Assembly: GCA_030431975.1 (NCBI GenBank)
Contig: JAUIHP010000003.1
Coordinates: 124,001 to 188,000, forward strand
Direction: 5' to 3'
Length of the DNA: 64,000 nucleotides
Source of the DNA: a bacterium
Lineage (GTDB): Bacteria; Eisenbacteria; RBG-16-71-46; CAIMUX01
Position 1 is the first letter of the stretch. Every line of letters starts with the position of its first letter. The position numbers and the translations under genes are program-made. The notes below the pieces were generated by a model. It ran no database searches and was not told the origin of the DNA. It saw nothing but the letters and a program-made list of their open reading frames with translations. Shown here in pieces: positions 45,193 to 54,595 of the stretch.

Positions 45193-47334
45193 ATGTTGAG
45201 CTTCCGGGTCCAAATGGCCGCCCTCGGGGTGATTCTCGTCGCCGGATTCGTCATGCGCTGCTGGCAGCTGGATGCACTGGGTTTTTGGATCGATGAGGAC
45301 CTGACGGTTCTCGTCACGAAGTCGATCCGGGAGACGGGCTGGCCGCTGCTTCCGTCCGGTGAGGCCTACACGCGCGGTGCGCTCTACTCTTACCTGGCCG
45401 CAGGGTTCTCTTCGTTCTTCGGATCCGGCGAAGCGGCGCTGCGCTTTCCCAGTGTTCTGTTCTCGTGCGTTGGCGTGGCCGTCTCGTTCTTCTACGCGAG
45501 AAGTCTGGCCGGTCCCGGAGCGGGTCTTCTGGCGGCGACCATACTGGCCTTCTCTCCGTGGGATCAGCACTACGCCCGGATGGCCCGGATGTACGCTCTT
45601 CTTGGGGCCGTCATACTCCTCGCAACCTATCTCGTTCATCGGGGCGCCTTCTCGCAAGGGCGGGGAAGTCGGATCGGCGCCTGTATCGCCGCGGCAGTGG
45701 CCGTTCCTATTCATCAGATCGGGGCGATGACAGCTCTTCTCTTTTGGCTGCCTCACGCCATCCGCTTGCGACCCCATCGATTTGTGTGGAGCGCCACCGG
45801 TAGTGTGCTTGTTGTCGTCTCGATGCTTCTCTTCCGGCAGTGGCAGCGTGCGGCGCGAAGTGTCGGCGAAGATGGTCTGGACATCGTCGTCGCCGCCGGG
45901 TCAGATTCGGCCACTCTGTCACTCGGTTTCATCCCTCCGATTACCCTCAACCACTCACGCTTCCTTCTCGGCGACTGGTTTTCGTCGGATCCGATCGCAG
46001 GGTGGGCTGCTCTTGCGGGCGTTCTCATCGCGACCGGGCTGTCGATCCGTGGGGTGTCGACATTCATCGGTCGGAACCGAACGGAGAGTGGCGCGGCGGG
46101 GGGCGCGAAAGGTCACGCAAAGGATCGCGCGGCAGGTCCGACGGCAGGTCACGCGGCAGGTCAGAAGGCAGGAAAGACAGGTCCGGCAGGTCACCCAGAG
46201 GATCACGCGCAGGAGAACGAGGGAAGTTGGGTTGCGGGACTGCTTCTCTCACGGCCTGTCGAGATCGCGGTCGTCGCTCTGCTCACCGCCCTTTTCCTGG
46301 GCTGCCTCGCATTCAATCAGCTCGTCCTGGCGACCGTCTCCGGGCTGTTGCTCTGGGGGCGGATCGGTCACCCTCGGTTCGGGATCACTCTCGTCGCGGC
46401 GGGGATCGTGACCGTTCTGGGATTCTTCCTCGGGCAATTCCTGGCGGAGGGCGCGGGTGGAATCGCGGAACGCGGCTTTCTGCGGCTGTTCTTCGCTATC
46501 CCCGTTCCGTTCTACCGTCTGTTCTTCGTCCATCACCCGATTCTGGTCGGCGTCTGTGCACTTGGAGCGTCCTACTACTTCTTCCGAGTCCTGAGTCGTC
46601 GCGACGATGGGCGTTTCTTCCTCGCCTCGCTGGTCTTCGGGTTGTTGCTGATCATCGGGCTCTTCCGCTCGCCCTACGTCATCGATCGCTACACCTTCTT
46701 TTTGAACGGGATGTCGGTCGTACTTTTCGCGGTCGTCGTGGCCGACGCTGCCCGTTGGGTCGGTAGTCGTTTCACCGAAGCCGTCGGGCCACGGCTCACC
46801 TGGGTCGTCCTTCTCTCCGGCCTCTTGCTTTCCGGGCAGTTCGACCCGTTGGAAGCCTACCGAGCGACCGGGATCACATCCGGATACGGAAGTCCTCAGC
46901 TTCAGGATCCGGACCTGCTGTCGCACTACCGTTACGACTGGCGGGGAACGGCGCGATTCCTTCAGGAAAACATGAGTACGGGGGACGTTCTCGTGGCCAA
47001 GGATCCTGTCGAACTCTGGGCCTATGATGTCGAGAGTGACGTTCGAATCAACAGTCTGCATTCCGTCTACGCCAAGACCGAAACCGGGACGATCGAAGAC
47101 TGGTACCTTCGCATTCCCGTCTTTTCGACCCATGACGCGTTGCAGGACTATCTTCGCGAGCAGTCGGAAAAGGGACGGGTCGTCTGGATCGTCCATCCGG
47201 CCGAGATCGAGGGTGGCCCGGCAGTGCATTTGCCGAAGACGATGAAGGCGTTTCTGCGGGAACAGGATTCGGAAGTGTTTCGAGCCTCCGACGGCGTCAC
47301 CCGAGTACTGCGGCTCGACCCTGCAGGCCGCTAG
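45193..47334 (+). CDS. GT-C glycosyltransferase (ArnT/PMT-like)
   Basis: 713 residues whose ATG directly abuts the SGNH stop. It opens with a membrane helix and 'WQLDALGFWIDEDLTVL', giving the acidic residues expected in the first periplasmic loop of ArnT/PMT GT-C enzymes. Later come 'AFSPWDQHYARMARMYAL' (the R-x-Y motif of the family) and about 11 more helices. A 40-residue Gly/Ala/Lys/His-rich hydrophilic loop (about 300-345) is encoded by a degenerate 12-bp repeat. It should transfer a sugar from polyprenyl phosphate onto a glycan, lipid or protein in the periplasm. Last gene of the operon. Confidence 0.85.
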   Translation: MLSFRVQMAALGVILVAGFVMRCWQLDALGFWIDEDLTVLVTKSIRETGWPLLPSGEAYTRGALYSYLAAGFSSFFGSGEAALRFPSVLFSCVGVAVSFFYARSLAGPGAGLLAATILAFSPWDQHYARMARMYALLGAVILLATYLVHRGAFSQGRGSRIGACIAAAVAVPIHQIGAMTALLFWLPHAIRLRPHRFVWSATGSVLVVVSMLLFRQWQRAARSVGEDGLDIVVAAGSDSATLSLGFIPPITLNHSRFLLGDWFSSDPIAGWAALAGVLIATGLSIRGVSTFIGRNRTESGAAGGAKGHAKDRAAGPTAGHAAGQKAGKTGPAGHPEDHAQENEGSWVAGLLLSRPVEIAVVALLTALFLGCLAFNQLVLATVSGLLLWGRIGHPRFGITLVAAGIVTVLGFFLGQFLAEGAGGIAERGFLRLFFAIPVPFYRLFFVHHPILVGVCALGASYYFFRVLSRRDDGRFFLASLVFGLLLIIGLFRSPYVIDRYTFFLNGMSVVLFAVVVADAARWVGSRFTEAVGPRLTWVVLLSGLLLSGQFDPLEAYRATGITSGYGSPQLQDPDLLSHYRYDWRGTARFLQENMSTGDVLVAKDPVELWAYDVESDVRINSLHSVYAKTETGTIEDWYLRIPVFSTHDALQDYLREQSEKGRVVWIVHPAEIEGGPAVHLPKTMKAFLREQDSEVFRASDGVTRVLRLDPAGR
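46100..46210. repeat. In-frame degenerate 12-bp repeat
   Basis: Repeated GGCAGGTCACGC-like units in the GT-C gene encode a loop of four-residue repeats such as AGHA and AGPT. No stop or frame change is introduced. Confidence 0.7.
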
Positions 47335-48845
47335 TTGATGTAGCCAACACTCCGCAGCCGCTCGATCTCTTCCTCCGTCATCTCCGGGCTGTCACCGGCG
47401 ACGTCGGTGCCTTTCTCGAGAATCCACCCCTGCAGCTGAAGCTTGAGTGAGTCTGCGGTCGCGTTTCCTTCGGCAAACCTGTTGTCCTGTTCGGTCGGAT
47501 CCACCGCGAGTTCATAGAGCTCGAAGCCTGGGTGGATCGGTCCTGCGAACCTCGCTTCGGTGTCGGCCGTGAAGATGAGCTTGTGTTCCCTGGACCGCAG
47601 CGCCCACTTCTGGTTGTACCGCTTGATCTGGGAAAACGTCGTGGCGCGTTCCAGATCGGGCTTCCCGTCAAGGATCGGGCGCAGGCTTCGTCCCTCGAAC
47701 GTTTCCGGGGAGGGGATCCCGGCGAGGTCGAGCAAAGTCGGGGCGACGTCGATCGTCTGAACGATGGGGTCGAAACGGGTCCCCGCACCCCTTCCGTCCG
47801 GGAAGCAGATGATCAGGGGCACGTGGAGAACCTCGTCATACAACGTCCACTGGTGTCCCTCGATGGAACCGTGCTCCATGAACTCCTCTCCGTGGTCGGA
47901 AGTCAGCATGACGATGGTGTTCTCGAGCAGGCCTTGCGCGCGGAGTCGGCCGAAGAGCCGGGACAGCTGATCGTCAACGTGGCGAATCTCCCCATCATAG
48001 AGCGCGCGGATTTGTTCGAGGGCGCCGTCGGGAAGCTGTGGGACCTCCGCCGTTCGTCCCGCGATGTAGTTCTGAAGAAACTGAAACGAGCCTCTCTCCG
48101 TGCTTTCCAGGCTGGGGTCGAAGATCTGTGCATACTCGAGCGGAGGGTCGTAGTCGATGTGCGGATCGAAGATGTGCAGGAAAAGGTAGAACGGCGACTC
48201 CGTGCCCGGGGTCGGCTGGGCGTCGACGAAGTTCACAAGGACGCTGTCGACGAGGGTCGTGACATCCGGGTAGAACGGTTTCGGACGTCCGTCCACGATC
48301 TTCCGGCCTGGAACGATCTCGTCATAGCGATCGAAGCCGCGATCGAAGCCGAATCGCGAGGAAAGAAAGATCCAGGAGACGAATCCGTCGGTCGAGTATC
48401 CGGACTCGGAGAGCGCCTCGGCCGCTGTCGCGATTCCCTCGGCGAGAGACGCGCCCTGGTCTTCGACCTGATGAGTGTGCGGGTACATCGAGGTGAACAT
48501 GCTCATATGCGAGGGAAGAGTCCACGAAGCCTGGGCGAAGGCGTGATCGAAGACCACGCCACGTTGAGCCAGGGAGTCGATGGTGGCCGAGGTCGGTCGC
48601 TCATACCCGTAGCACCCGAGATGATCCGGGCGCAGGGTGTCAATGGAGATGAGAATCAGATTCGGTTGCGTAGCTTCGTTGCCTGGCGCTTCACCGGGCC
48701 CGTCCGACTGGCAACCGATCTGAGCGCAGGAAACGAGAATCGCGAGAACAATCGGCAGCACCGCGCTGCCGGCGACTTGATTCCTCGCCCCAGGACGGTT
48801 GATTCCACTTCGATAGCGGGTCGTCTCGTTCCAATGAGTGCGCAA
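47331..48845 (-). CDS. Sulfatase-fold lipoprotein lacking the formylglycine cysteine
   Basis: 504 residues from the TTG at 48845 (AAAGGA upstream). The longer frame to 49136 would overlap the divergent hydrolase. A signal with 'VSCAQIGCQSDGP' gives a lipobox-like Cys. Metal-binding motifs 'ISIDTLRPDHLGCYGYERPTS' and 'TSDHGEEFMEHGS' are present. The activation motif reads W-T-L-P-S-H-M-S-M-F-T-S, with Thr in place of Cys/Ser and no Arg. It shares that change and the C-terminal 'ERLRSVGYIN' ending with the gene at 3592-5091, so the two are paralogues of one non-canonical group. The stop codon shares CTAG with the convergent GT-C stop. Likely periplasmic; substrate unknown. Confidence 0.8.
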   Translation of the reverse strand: MRTHWNETTRYRSGINRPGARNQVAGSAVLPIVLAILVSCAQIGCQSDGPGEAPGNEATQPNLILISIDTLRPDHLGCYGYERPTSATIDSLAQRGVVFDHAFAQASWTLPSHMSMFTSMYPHTHQVEDQGASLAEGIATAAEALSESGYSTDGFVSWIFLSSRFGFDRGFDRYDEIVPGRKIVDGRPKPFYPDVTTLVDSVLVNFVDAQPTPGTESPFYLFLHIFDPHIDYDPPLEYAQIFDPSLESTERGSFQFLQNYIAGRTAEVPQLPDGALEQIRALYDGEIRHVDDQLSRLFGRLRAQGLLENTIVMLTSDHGEEFMEHGSIEGHQWTLYDEVLHVPLIICFPDGRGAGTRFDPIVQTIDVAPTLLDLAGIPSPETFEGRSLRPILDGKPDLERATTFSQIKRYNQKWALRSREHKLIFTADTEARFAGPIHPGFELYELAVDPTEQDNRFAEGNATADSLKLQLQGWILEKGTDVAGDSPEMTEEEIERLRSVGYIN

Positions 48846-49031
48846 TCCGGTGGTCCTTTCCCTTCGCCGACGGACAAACTTTCGAAGAGTGTAGCCCAAC
48901 GGTGCAGTGACAGCTTCAACTCCGTCCCGTAAACTTTTCTCGCCGCCAGACGGCCGCAACGAATGGAACGAAGGCGAACGATGGCGAACGAAGGTGCAAT
49001 CAAGGCGCAATGAAAACGGAATGAGGGCGGA

Positions 49032-50405
49032 ATGAAGAAAGCCTCGCTTCAGCATGCACTCGACTACCTGCCTCGATGGCTCGAGTTTCAGATGCGGCAG
49101 TCGGAACAGCCGGGTTGCGTTGTCGCAGTCGCTCACCGCGGCCAGGTCGTCCTCGAGAAAGCGCTCGGCTACGCCAATGCGGCTCGAAAGACCAAGCTAA
49201 CCCGGCGCCACCGGTTCCGGGTTGCCTCGCATTCCAAGTCGTTCACGGCGGCCGCGGTTATGAAGCTTCGGGAGAAGGACGCCCTTCGCCTCGATGATCC
49301 GGTCGGTCGCTACGTTTCCGGATTGGATCGTGCCGTCGCGGACGCAACCATCGCACAGCTGTTGTCGCACTCCGCCGGCCTGGTCCGTGACGGTTTGGAT
49401 TGCGGGCAGTGGACGGACCAGCGACCCTTCCTGTCCCGGGAAGAGATCCTCGCCGACCTTGCGCACGGCCCAATCATTGATCGCAACACGCGTTTCAAGT
49501 ACTCCAACCATGGGTTCGGTTTGGCCGGTCTGGTCATCGAGGCGGTGGTTGAGGAACCCTACGGTGACTGGATCCAACGGGAGATCGTGACGGCAGCCGG
49601 ACTCAAGGAGACGTTCCCGGATGTGCCGATTCCGCCCGGAACGGAGCTGGCTTCCGGACACACGGCCAAACACCCTGTCGGACGGCGACTGATCATTCCG
49701 GGGGACAACTGCACCCACGGACTCGCGCCGGCGACCGGATTCGTGAGCACCGCCCGCGATCTCGTTCGCTTCTACTCGCGACTCGATCCCGCGGCCCGCG
49801 GGGGAATCCTTCAGAAGGACAGTCGTCGCGAGATGACGCGGCGGCACTGGACAGAGGAGGGATCCTCGGCCGAGCGTCACTATGGTTTGGGGATCATCAG
49901 CGGAAAGATCGGAGAGTGGCACTGGTTCGGCCACAGCGGAGGATTCCAGGGGTTCATCACGAGGACGATCGTCCTGCCAAAACCGGAAGTGACGATCTCC
50001 GTTCTGACCAACGCGGCCGACGGGATGGCCGGATCCTGGATGGAGGGTGCGGTCCACATCCTGCAGGCTTACGAGAAGCGTGGAGCACCCCAGCGAAAAG
50101 TGAGTGGGTGGACGGGACGTTGGTGCAATCTGTGGGGCACCGTCGATTTCCTTCCGGCCGGAGACCGAGTCCTTCTGGCCAGTCCGGGCCAGCTCAACCC
50201 ACTGGCGGATGCCGGCATCGTCAAGGTGTTGGGCCGCGACCGGGGACAAATCGAGTCCGATGGAGGTTTCGGCAATCACGGGGAAGAGGTGCGGCTGGAG
50301 CGTACGCCGAAAGGTGCGGTCCGTTCCGTGATCCATGCGGGGACCAAACTGGTCTCAGAGCGGAAGCACAAAGCGGACCTTCAGCGTCGGTACCGGAAGC
50401 GCTAG
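49032..50405 (+). CDS. Serine beta-lactamase-fold hydrolase (class C/DD-peptidase-like)
   Basis: 457 residues. Penicillin-binding fold motifs are complete: S-x-x-K as 'ASHSKSF', Y-x-N as 'FKYSNHG', and HSG in 'FGHSGGFQG' in place of KTG. A C-terminal domain of about 110 residues follows the hydrolase domain. No clear signal peptide is seen, so it may be cytosolic, which would fit an esterase or peptidase better than a beta-lactamase. GAGG before the ATG supports the start. Substrate is unknown. Confidence 0.88.
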   Translation: MKKASLQHALDYLPRWLEFQMRQSEQPGCVVAVAHRGQVVLEKALGYANAARKTKLTRRHRFRVASHSKSFTAAAVMKLREKDALRLDDPVGRYVSGLDRAVADATIAQLLSHSAGLVRDGLDCGQWTDQRPFLSREEILADLAHGPIIDRNTRFKYSNHGFGLAGLVIEAVVEEPYGDWIQREIVTAAGLKETFPDVPIPPGTELASGHTAKHPVGRRLIIPGDNCTHGLAPATGFVSTARDLVRFYSRLDPAARGGILQKDSRREMTRRHWTEEGSSAERHYGLGIISGKIGEWHWFGHSGGFQGFITRTIVLPKPEVTISVLTNAADGMAGSWMEGAVHILQAYEKRGAPQRKVSGWTGRWCNLWGTVDFLPAGDRVLLASPGQLNPLADAGIVKVLGRDRGQIESDGGFGNHGEEVRLERTPKGAVRSVIHAGTKLVSERKHKADLQRRYRKR

Positions 50406-50441
50406 TCTCGGATCAATTGCGGCCAGGGAGGAGCCAGCCAG

Positions 50442-50924
50442 ATGTTCACCTCGGAAGCTTTGTCCGAAATCCACGAGCGGTCGCACCGGAACCTGTCCAA
50501 CCTGCTTGGACACTGTCGATCCTTCTCTCAGGACGAGCTCAATCGGGAGATCGACGGCTTTGGATATCCTTCGATCCGTCTCCAGTTCCACCATGAGATC
50601 GGAGCCGAGGAATACTGGATCGGAGTTCTTCTCGGGCGGATGGACGTGGATGAGGACGAACACCTCTATCCGACCATCGAGTCGCTCGAAGAGTACCGGG
50701 CCAAGGTAGCTGCACGAACGCAGAAGTATCTGAAGGATGCGTCCGCAGACGAACTGAACACCCCACGCGAGATGACGACCTGGGGCGGCAATCTTCGGGT
50801 ACTGACTCCGGCACTCGTATTTCTGAGGACGGCGACGCACCTATATCATCACCAAGGCCAGATCATGGCGATGAGCCGCCTCCTGGGAAAGCCGGCGGAA
50901 GGTATGGACTTCCCGATCGTCTGA
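50442..50924 (+). CDS. DinB-like four-helix protein
   Basis: 160 residues with GGAGG before the ATG. The metal-site histidines of DinB/YfiT-like proteins can be placed in 'LQFHHEIGAEEYWIG' and 'TATHLYHHQGQIM'. Many family members are thiol-dependent transferases or of unknown role. It lies 36 bp after the serine hydrolase and may be co-transcribed with it. Confidence 0.8.
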   Translation: MFTSEALSEIHERSHRNLSNLLGHCRSFSQDELNREIDGFGYPSIRLQFHHEIGAEEYWIGVLLGRMDVDEDEHLYPTIESLEEYRAKVAARTQKYLKDASADELNTPREMTTWGGNLRVLTPALVFLRTATHLYHHQGQIMAMSRLLGKPAEGMDFPIV

Positions 50925-51043
50925 TCGACCGGGTGAGGCATCGTTGATGGACGCCTGGGGAGTTTTGGCCATCGCTACTTCGTTTTGAGGCGCACACCTC
51001 GACACGGAGTTGAAACAAAGGAATCGTTCACGAGGAGAACAGG

Positions 51044-51910
51044 ATGGACTGGTTAGAAGTTGATGTTGCGAGCCTGGTCGAAAGGGTCCTGCTTTTCCTA
51101 CCCAAGTTCGTAGTCGCCATCCTTGTTTTCCTGGGGTTTCTGATCGTCTACCGGGTCACGGCCCGACCGCTCCGCGCGGCTTTGGACCGGGCCGGTCTCC
51201 ACAGCGCTCTCGTCGACCTTCTCGTCCAGAACATCTACCGGTTCGTCGTCCTCGCCTTCGGCCTCGTCATGGGTTTGGATCAGGTTGGGGTCGATGTCGG
51301 TGCGGCGTTGGCCGGCCTGGGAATCGCCGGTATCGCCATCGGCTTTGCCGCGCAGGACACGCTGGCGAACATCATCGCGGGGCTCGTCATTTTCTGGGAC
51401 AAGCCGTTTGAACAGAGAGACTGGGTCTCGGTTGCGGATCAGTATGGGCAGGTTCGAACGATCACGATGCGAACGACCCGCATTCAGACGAAGAAGAACA
51501 CCTACGTCGTCATTCCGAACAAGACGATCATCGACGAAGTTCTTGTCAATCACTCCAAGCATGGGGCGACGCGGGTCGACGTCCCCATCGGGATTGCCTA
51601 CAAGGAGAACATTCCTCAGGCACGCGAGGTCCTTCTGAAGGCGGTTGTCGGAATAGATGGAGTTGGTGAGGATCCTGCCCCGGACGTCGTGGTGGCAGAG
51701 TTGGGTGATTCCAGTGTCAACTTGAAGGTCCGGGTTTGGATCCCCGAGGCAGCAGATGAGATCCCGGTGTTCAATCGGGTGATGGAAGCTGGAAAGCTCG
51801 CGCTCGACGGCGCCGGGATCGAGATTCCATACCCGCACATGCAGCTGTTCGTCGAAAACGTCGAGGACCGGGTCTGGAATCAGGCTGCCCGCTTCCGTTC
51901 CGAGAACTGA
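51044..51910 (+). CDS. Small mechanosensitive channel (MscS family)
   Basis: 288 residues with GAGGAGAACAGG before the ATG. Three transmembrane segments are visible. The pore helix 'ALAGLGIAGIAIGFAAQDTLANIIAGLVIFW' region has the Gly/Ala pattern and 'AAQ' of MscS TM3. The cytoplasmic beta domain follows with 'DWVSVADQYGQV' and 'VVIPNKTIIDEVLVNHSKH'. It should open under membrane tension to release osmolytes. Confidence 0.93.
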   Translation: MDWLEVDVASLVERVLLFLPKFVVAILVFLGFLIVYRVTARPLRAALDRAGLHSALVDLLVQNIYRFVVLAFGLVMGLDQVGVDVGAALAGLGIAGIAIGFAAQDTLANIIAGLVIFWDKPFEQRDWVSVADQYGQVRTITMRTTRIQTKKNTYVVIPNKTIIDEVLVNHSKHGATRVDVPIGIAYKENIPQAREVLLKAVVGIDGVGEDPAPDVVVAELGDSSVNLKVRVWIPEAADEIPVFNRVMEAGKLALDGAGIEIPYPHMQLFVENVEDRVWNQAARFRSEN

Positions 51911-51931
51911 CCTGCGTCGAGCCTGCGGGTC
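51909..51931. terminator. Short hairpin at the mscS-type gene end
   Basis: GACCTGC/GCGGGTC (one wobble) with a 9-nt loop starts at the stop codon of the channel gene and lies before the convergent lamin-tail gene. No T tract. Confidence 0.35.
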
Positions 51932-51940
51932 GGCTGCTCC

Positions 51941-52849
51941 TCAGCGGACGATCTGGGTTTGCCCCCGGGCCCGAAGTCGGTCCGGGGATCGCAGCTCATA
52001 GAAGTAGATGCCGGAAGGTAGACGCTCACCGTCGTCGTCAACGCCGGTCCAGCGAACTTCGTTGGGCCCTGCCGGCATCCATGAGTCCAGGAGCTGGCAG
52101 ACGCGGCGTCCCGTGATGTCGAAGACGGCCAGCGTCGTTGCTCCGGACACTGCGTTCTCGAACGTGATGACCGTCCCTTCCCGGAATGGCGTGGGTGCGG
52201 AGCGCACTCTCTCCGTGGGGCGCGACGCATTCAGGGTCGTCGTGGCAGGGAAGTCGAGAACCTGCCCTACGTTCAAGCCTCCCGGAGTGGAGTGTCCGGG
52301 TGTGTTGGCGAACTCGAAGTCGAGGGCGGTGATACCTCGCCCGGTCTTGTAGAGAGTTTGGTCGAGTTCGAGGTTGGTGTCCTCGAGCGGGGTCATCTCC
52401 GTTTCCTGCGTGAACGGATTGACTCCTTCGTAGTCCAGAACATGAACCGGCGTTCCCCAGTGGAACCGAAGTTCGAAGGTATCGGCCGGGCCGTTCTGTA
52501 CCTCGTTGTCCGGCCATCCGGACGGGGTCCAGTCGGCGTCTCCCAGTTCCGGAGGTAGTTTGCCCAGAACGAAGAAGCCCCATCCGGTTCCGGTATCGTC
52601 ACCGAAGACGAAGTCCGCGTGCGAAAGCCGGAGAAACCGGTAGACGTCTCCGTCCTGATTGATGAGCTGCAGGTCGTAGCTGTCCAGCGAGGTGCCGGTG
52701 GGACCGGCGAGCTCGATCCACTCGAACTGATCGAGTCCCTCGTTGTCGTAGTCGACCTCGTTGATGAAGACTTCGGCGGCTGCCCCGCCTGCGAACGTGA
52801 TCCAGACGAGCCAGAGCAGAAACGTCCGGCCAAACCATCCCAATCCCAT
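51941..52849 (-). CDS. Secreted lamin-tail-domain protein with FlgD-like C-terminus
   Basis: 302 residues with GGGAGG before the ATG and a signal peptide ending near 'AGGAAAE'. The lamin-tail (LTD) domain opens 'VFINEVDYDNEGLDQFEWIELAGPT', a beta-sandwich common in secreted proteins. The C-terminal domain 'SAPTPFREGTVITFENA', 'LAVFDITGRRVCQL', 'LPSGIYFYELRS' is the sorting-type domain also seen on the cellulase and cytochrome. No enzyme motif is visible; it may bind surfaces or other proteins. Confidence 0.85.
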   Translation of the reverse strand: MGLGWFGRTFLLWLVWITFAGGAAAEVFINEVDYDNEGLDQFEWIELAGPTGTSLDSYDLQLINQDGDVYRFLRLSHADFVFGDDTGTGWGFFVLGKLPPELGDADWTPSGWPDNEVQNGPADTFELRFHWGTPVHVLDYEGVNPFTQETEMTPLEDTNLELDQTLYKTGRGITALDFEFANTPGHSTPGGLNVGQVLDFPATTTLNASRPTERVRSAPTPFREGTVITFENAVSGATTLAVFDITGRRVCQLLDSWMPAGPNEVRWTGVDDDGERLPSGIYFYELRSPDRLRARGQTQIVR

Positions 52850-52912
52850 CGTTGACCTCCCGTCGAGAATTCGTTCCGTCGGGAGGGAACTTGGAAGATC
52901 TGTGCCAGGGTG

Positions 52913-54595
52913 TCAGGGAAGCTGGATTTCCTGAGTCAGCGAACCGGCCCGGTCGCTTCGAACCTCCACGGTGCACGTGCTTCCGGATGCGCCGCAAACG
53001 ATCCATTCCGCGCGTCCCCGGTTGTCGGTGGGGCTGTACGAAAAGGTGACGTCCATCTTGTTCGACCGTCCCTCCAAGTGTCCCAGCTTTTGCCGGGGCT
53101 GCCCGTGCTCGAGGGTGACACCTTCGCCCGGACGTAGTCGAACCGCGACCTCTCTCGCACGTTTCGTCTTTCTGGCCTGTTCGGAGCCGCTGGTCGATAG
53201 GAAACCCACGTTCTCGACGACGGCTCGGACGAGGAAGCGGTCCTCTCCTTTCGGGCTGACGTCGATCGAGTGCCACTGCAGTCGGGGGGCCGCCGCCGTG
53301 AACTCGAGGACGAACTCGGTTTGGGGCGCGATCTCGGCTTCGAGCAATGTATGAGGCGGGTTGCGCCAGCTGTACATGTTGCTCCAGCCGCCGATCTCGA
53401 CCGGGCCCAGCTGCGGATGATCGAACGGCCGCCACGGCACGAGCGCATCGGGAGCATGCTCGTTGACGAAATCGAGCACTTTGTAGTCGTCCTCGATCGG
53501 GTGCTTACGGAACCACTCGATGAACTTGCGTTTCTCCGCCTTCTCGGTGATCCCGGAAGCGCCGGCCAGATCCCAGAGTTCCACGGTGAAGGCGAAGATG
53601 CCGAGGTGTTCGTAGGCCCAATCGTCAAAGGCTCCGCCGATGACTTCCTTCGGGTGGTAACGGAAGTCGTGGTTGACCGATGCATGCGGATAGCCGGAGA
53701 TCTCGGTGCCGCGGTCGCCCAGTGCCTGATAGATCCAGAGGTCGTTCGTGATCATCTCTTCGTCGGCTTTGCTCGAGAAGGGACGGAGGATGACCCGGCC
53801 GAAGGTGTGAAACGTGATGGCGCCGAAGATGTTCGGATGTCCGGAAACAAAGGACATGAGGGCATGGATCTCCGGCTCGCTTGCCGGGAATTCTCCCGCG
53901 CCTTTCTGTTCTCCTTCCGGCCTCCATCCCGAGGGGAAGTTTCGGTTGAAGTCGAGCCCTTCCAGTTGCGGAGCGAGCTGAATCGACGTCCCGTCGTAGT
54001 TCTCGATCACGCCTTCCGGAAGCAGGCGGTAGTACTCGCCGCCATAGTCATGGAACGACCGCTTTACAAGGAGCCGCGGGTCGCGATCCGAAACTTTCCA
54101 GTCTCCTGCCGGATCGGCTACCCGCATCTGAAGGATGCGATGGTCGCCGTCGATGTCCTCGGCATGAAGTCCGTCCTCGCGCTCGCCCTCCGGATACGGA
54201 CGGGTGCCGGACCGAATCATTCGCGGACGGTCGGCAAGGGCGAGGGCTGCTCCGTCCGGATTGAGTCGGGGAGCGACGTAGATCGCCTGCTCATCGACGA
54301 TGCGGGTAACTTGTTCGTCCTTCCCGTATCGCGTCGCAACCTGATCCAGAAGGTAGAGAGCGGCCATCGTTCCGGTGACCTCGGTCGCGTGGATGTTGGC
54401 GTCGACCCAGAACGCAGCTTTGGAGGTGTCCGGTCCGGTCTTTCGATTACAGACCACGACCAGGGGGATGTCCCGCCCCTCATGCGATTTCCCGAGAGAC
54501 CGGAGTTCCAGGATCTCCGGGTTTTGGTCGCAAAGATGCTTTAGCCGGGCGGCCAGATCTTCGTTGTCATAGTAGGTATCGAAACGGATTTCCAT
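52913..54595 (-). CDS. M14-family zinc carboxypeptidase
   Basis: 560 residues from the ATG at 54595, with GGGGAG six bases upstream; the frame to 54682 is unsupported. The opening 'YYDNEDLAARLKHLCDQNPEI...LGKSHEGRDIPL' is characteristic of M14. Zinc ligands appear in 'DANIHATEVTG' (H-x-x-E near 69-72), with a later His around 'EIHALMSFV'. The catalytic Glu is in 'FTVELWD' near 338. The C-terminal part is a beta domain. No signal peptide is seen, so it may be cytosolic or exported differently. It should trim peptides or amide-linked groups from a C-terminus. Confidence 0.88.
   Translation of the reverse strand: MEIRFDTYYDNEDLAARLKHLCDQNPEILELRSLGKSHEGRDIPLVVVCNRKTGPDTSKAAFWVDANIHATEVTGTMAALYLLDQVATRYGKDEQVTRIVDEQAIYVAPRLNPDGAALALADRPRMIRSGTRPYPEGEREDGLHAEDIDGDHRILQMRVADPAGDWKVSDRDPRLLVKRSFHDYGGEYYRLLPEGVIENYDGTSIQLAPQLEGLDFNRNFPSGWRPEGEQKGAGEFPASEPEIHALMSFVSGHPNIFGAITFHTFGRVILRPFSSKADEEMITNDLWIYQALGDRGTEISGYPHASVNHDFRYHPKEVIGGAFDDWAYEHLGIFAFTVELWDLAGASGITEKAEKRKFIEWFRKHPIEDDYKVLDFVNEHAPDALVPWRPFDHPQLGPVEIGGWSNMYSWRNPPHTLLEAEIAPQTEFVLEFTAAAPRLQWHSIDVSPKGEDRFLVRAVVENVGFLSTSGSEQARKTKRAREVAVRLRPGEGVTLEHGQPRQKLGHLEGRSNKMDVTFSYSPTDNRGRAEWIVCGASGSTCTVEVRSDRAGSLTQEIQLP

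Noticed and set aside
48846-49136. Longer start of the second sulfatase-fold protein
   Set aside because: It would overlap the divergent serine hydrolase and add 97 basic residues before the lipoprotein signal; the TTG at 48845 fits signal and ribosome site.
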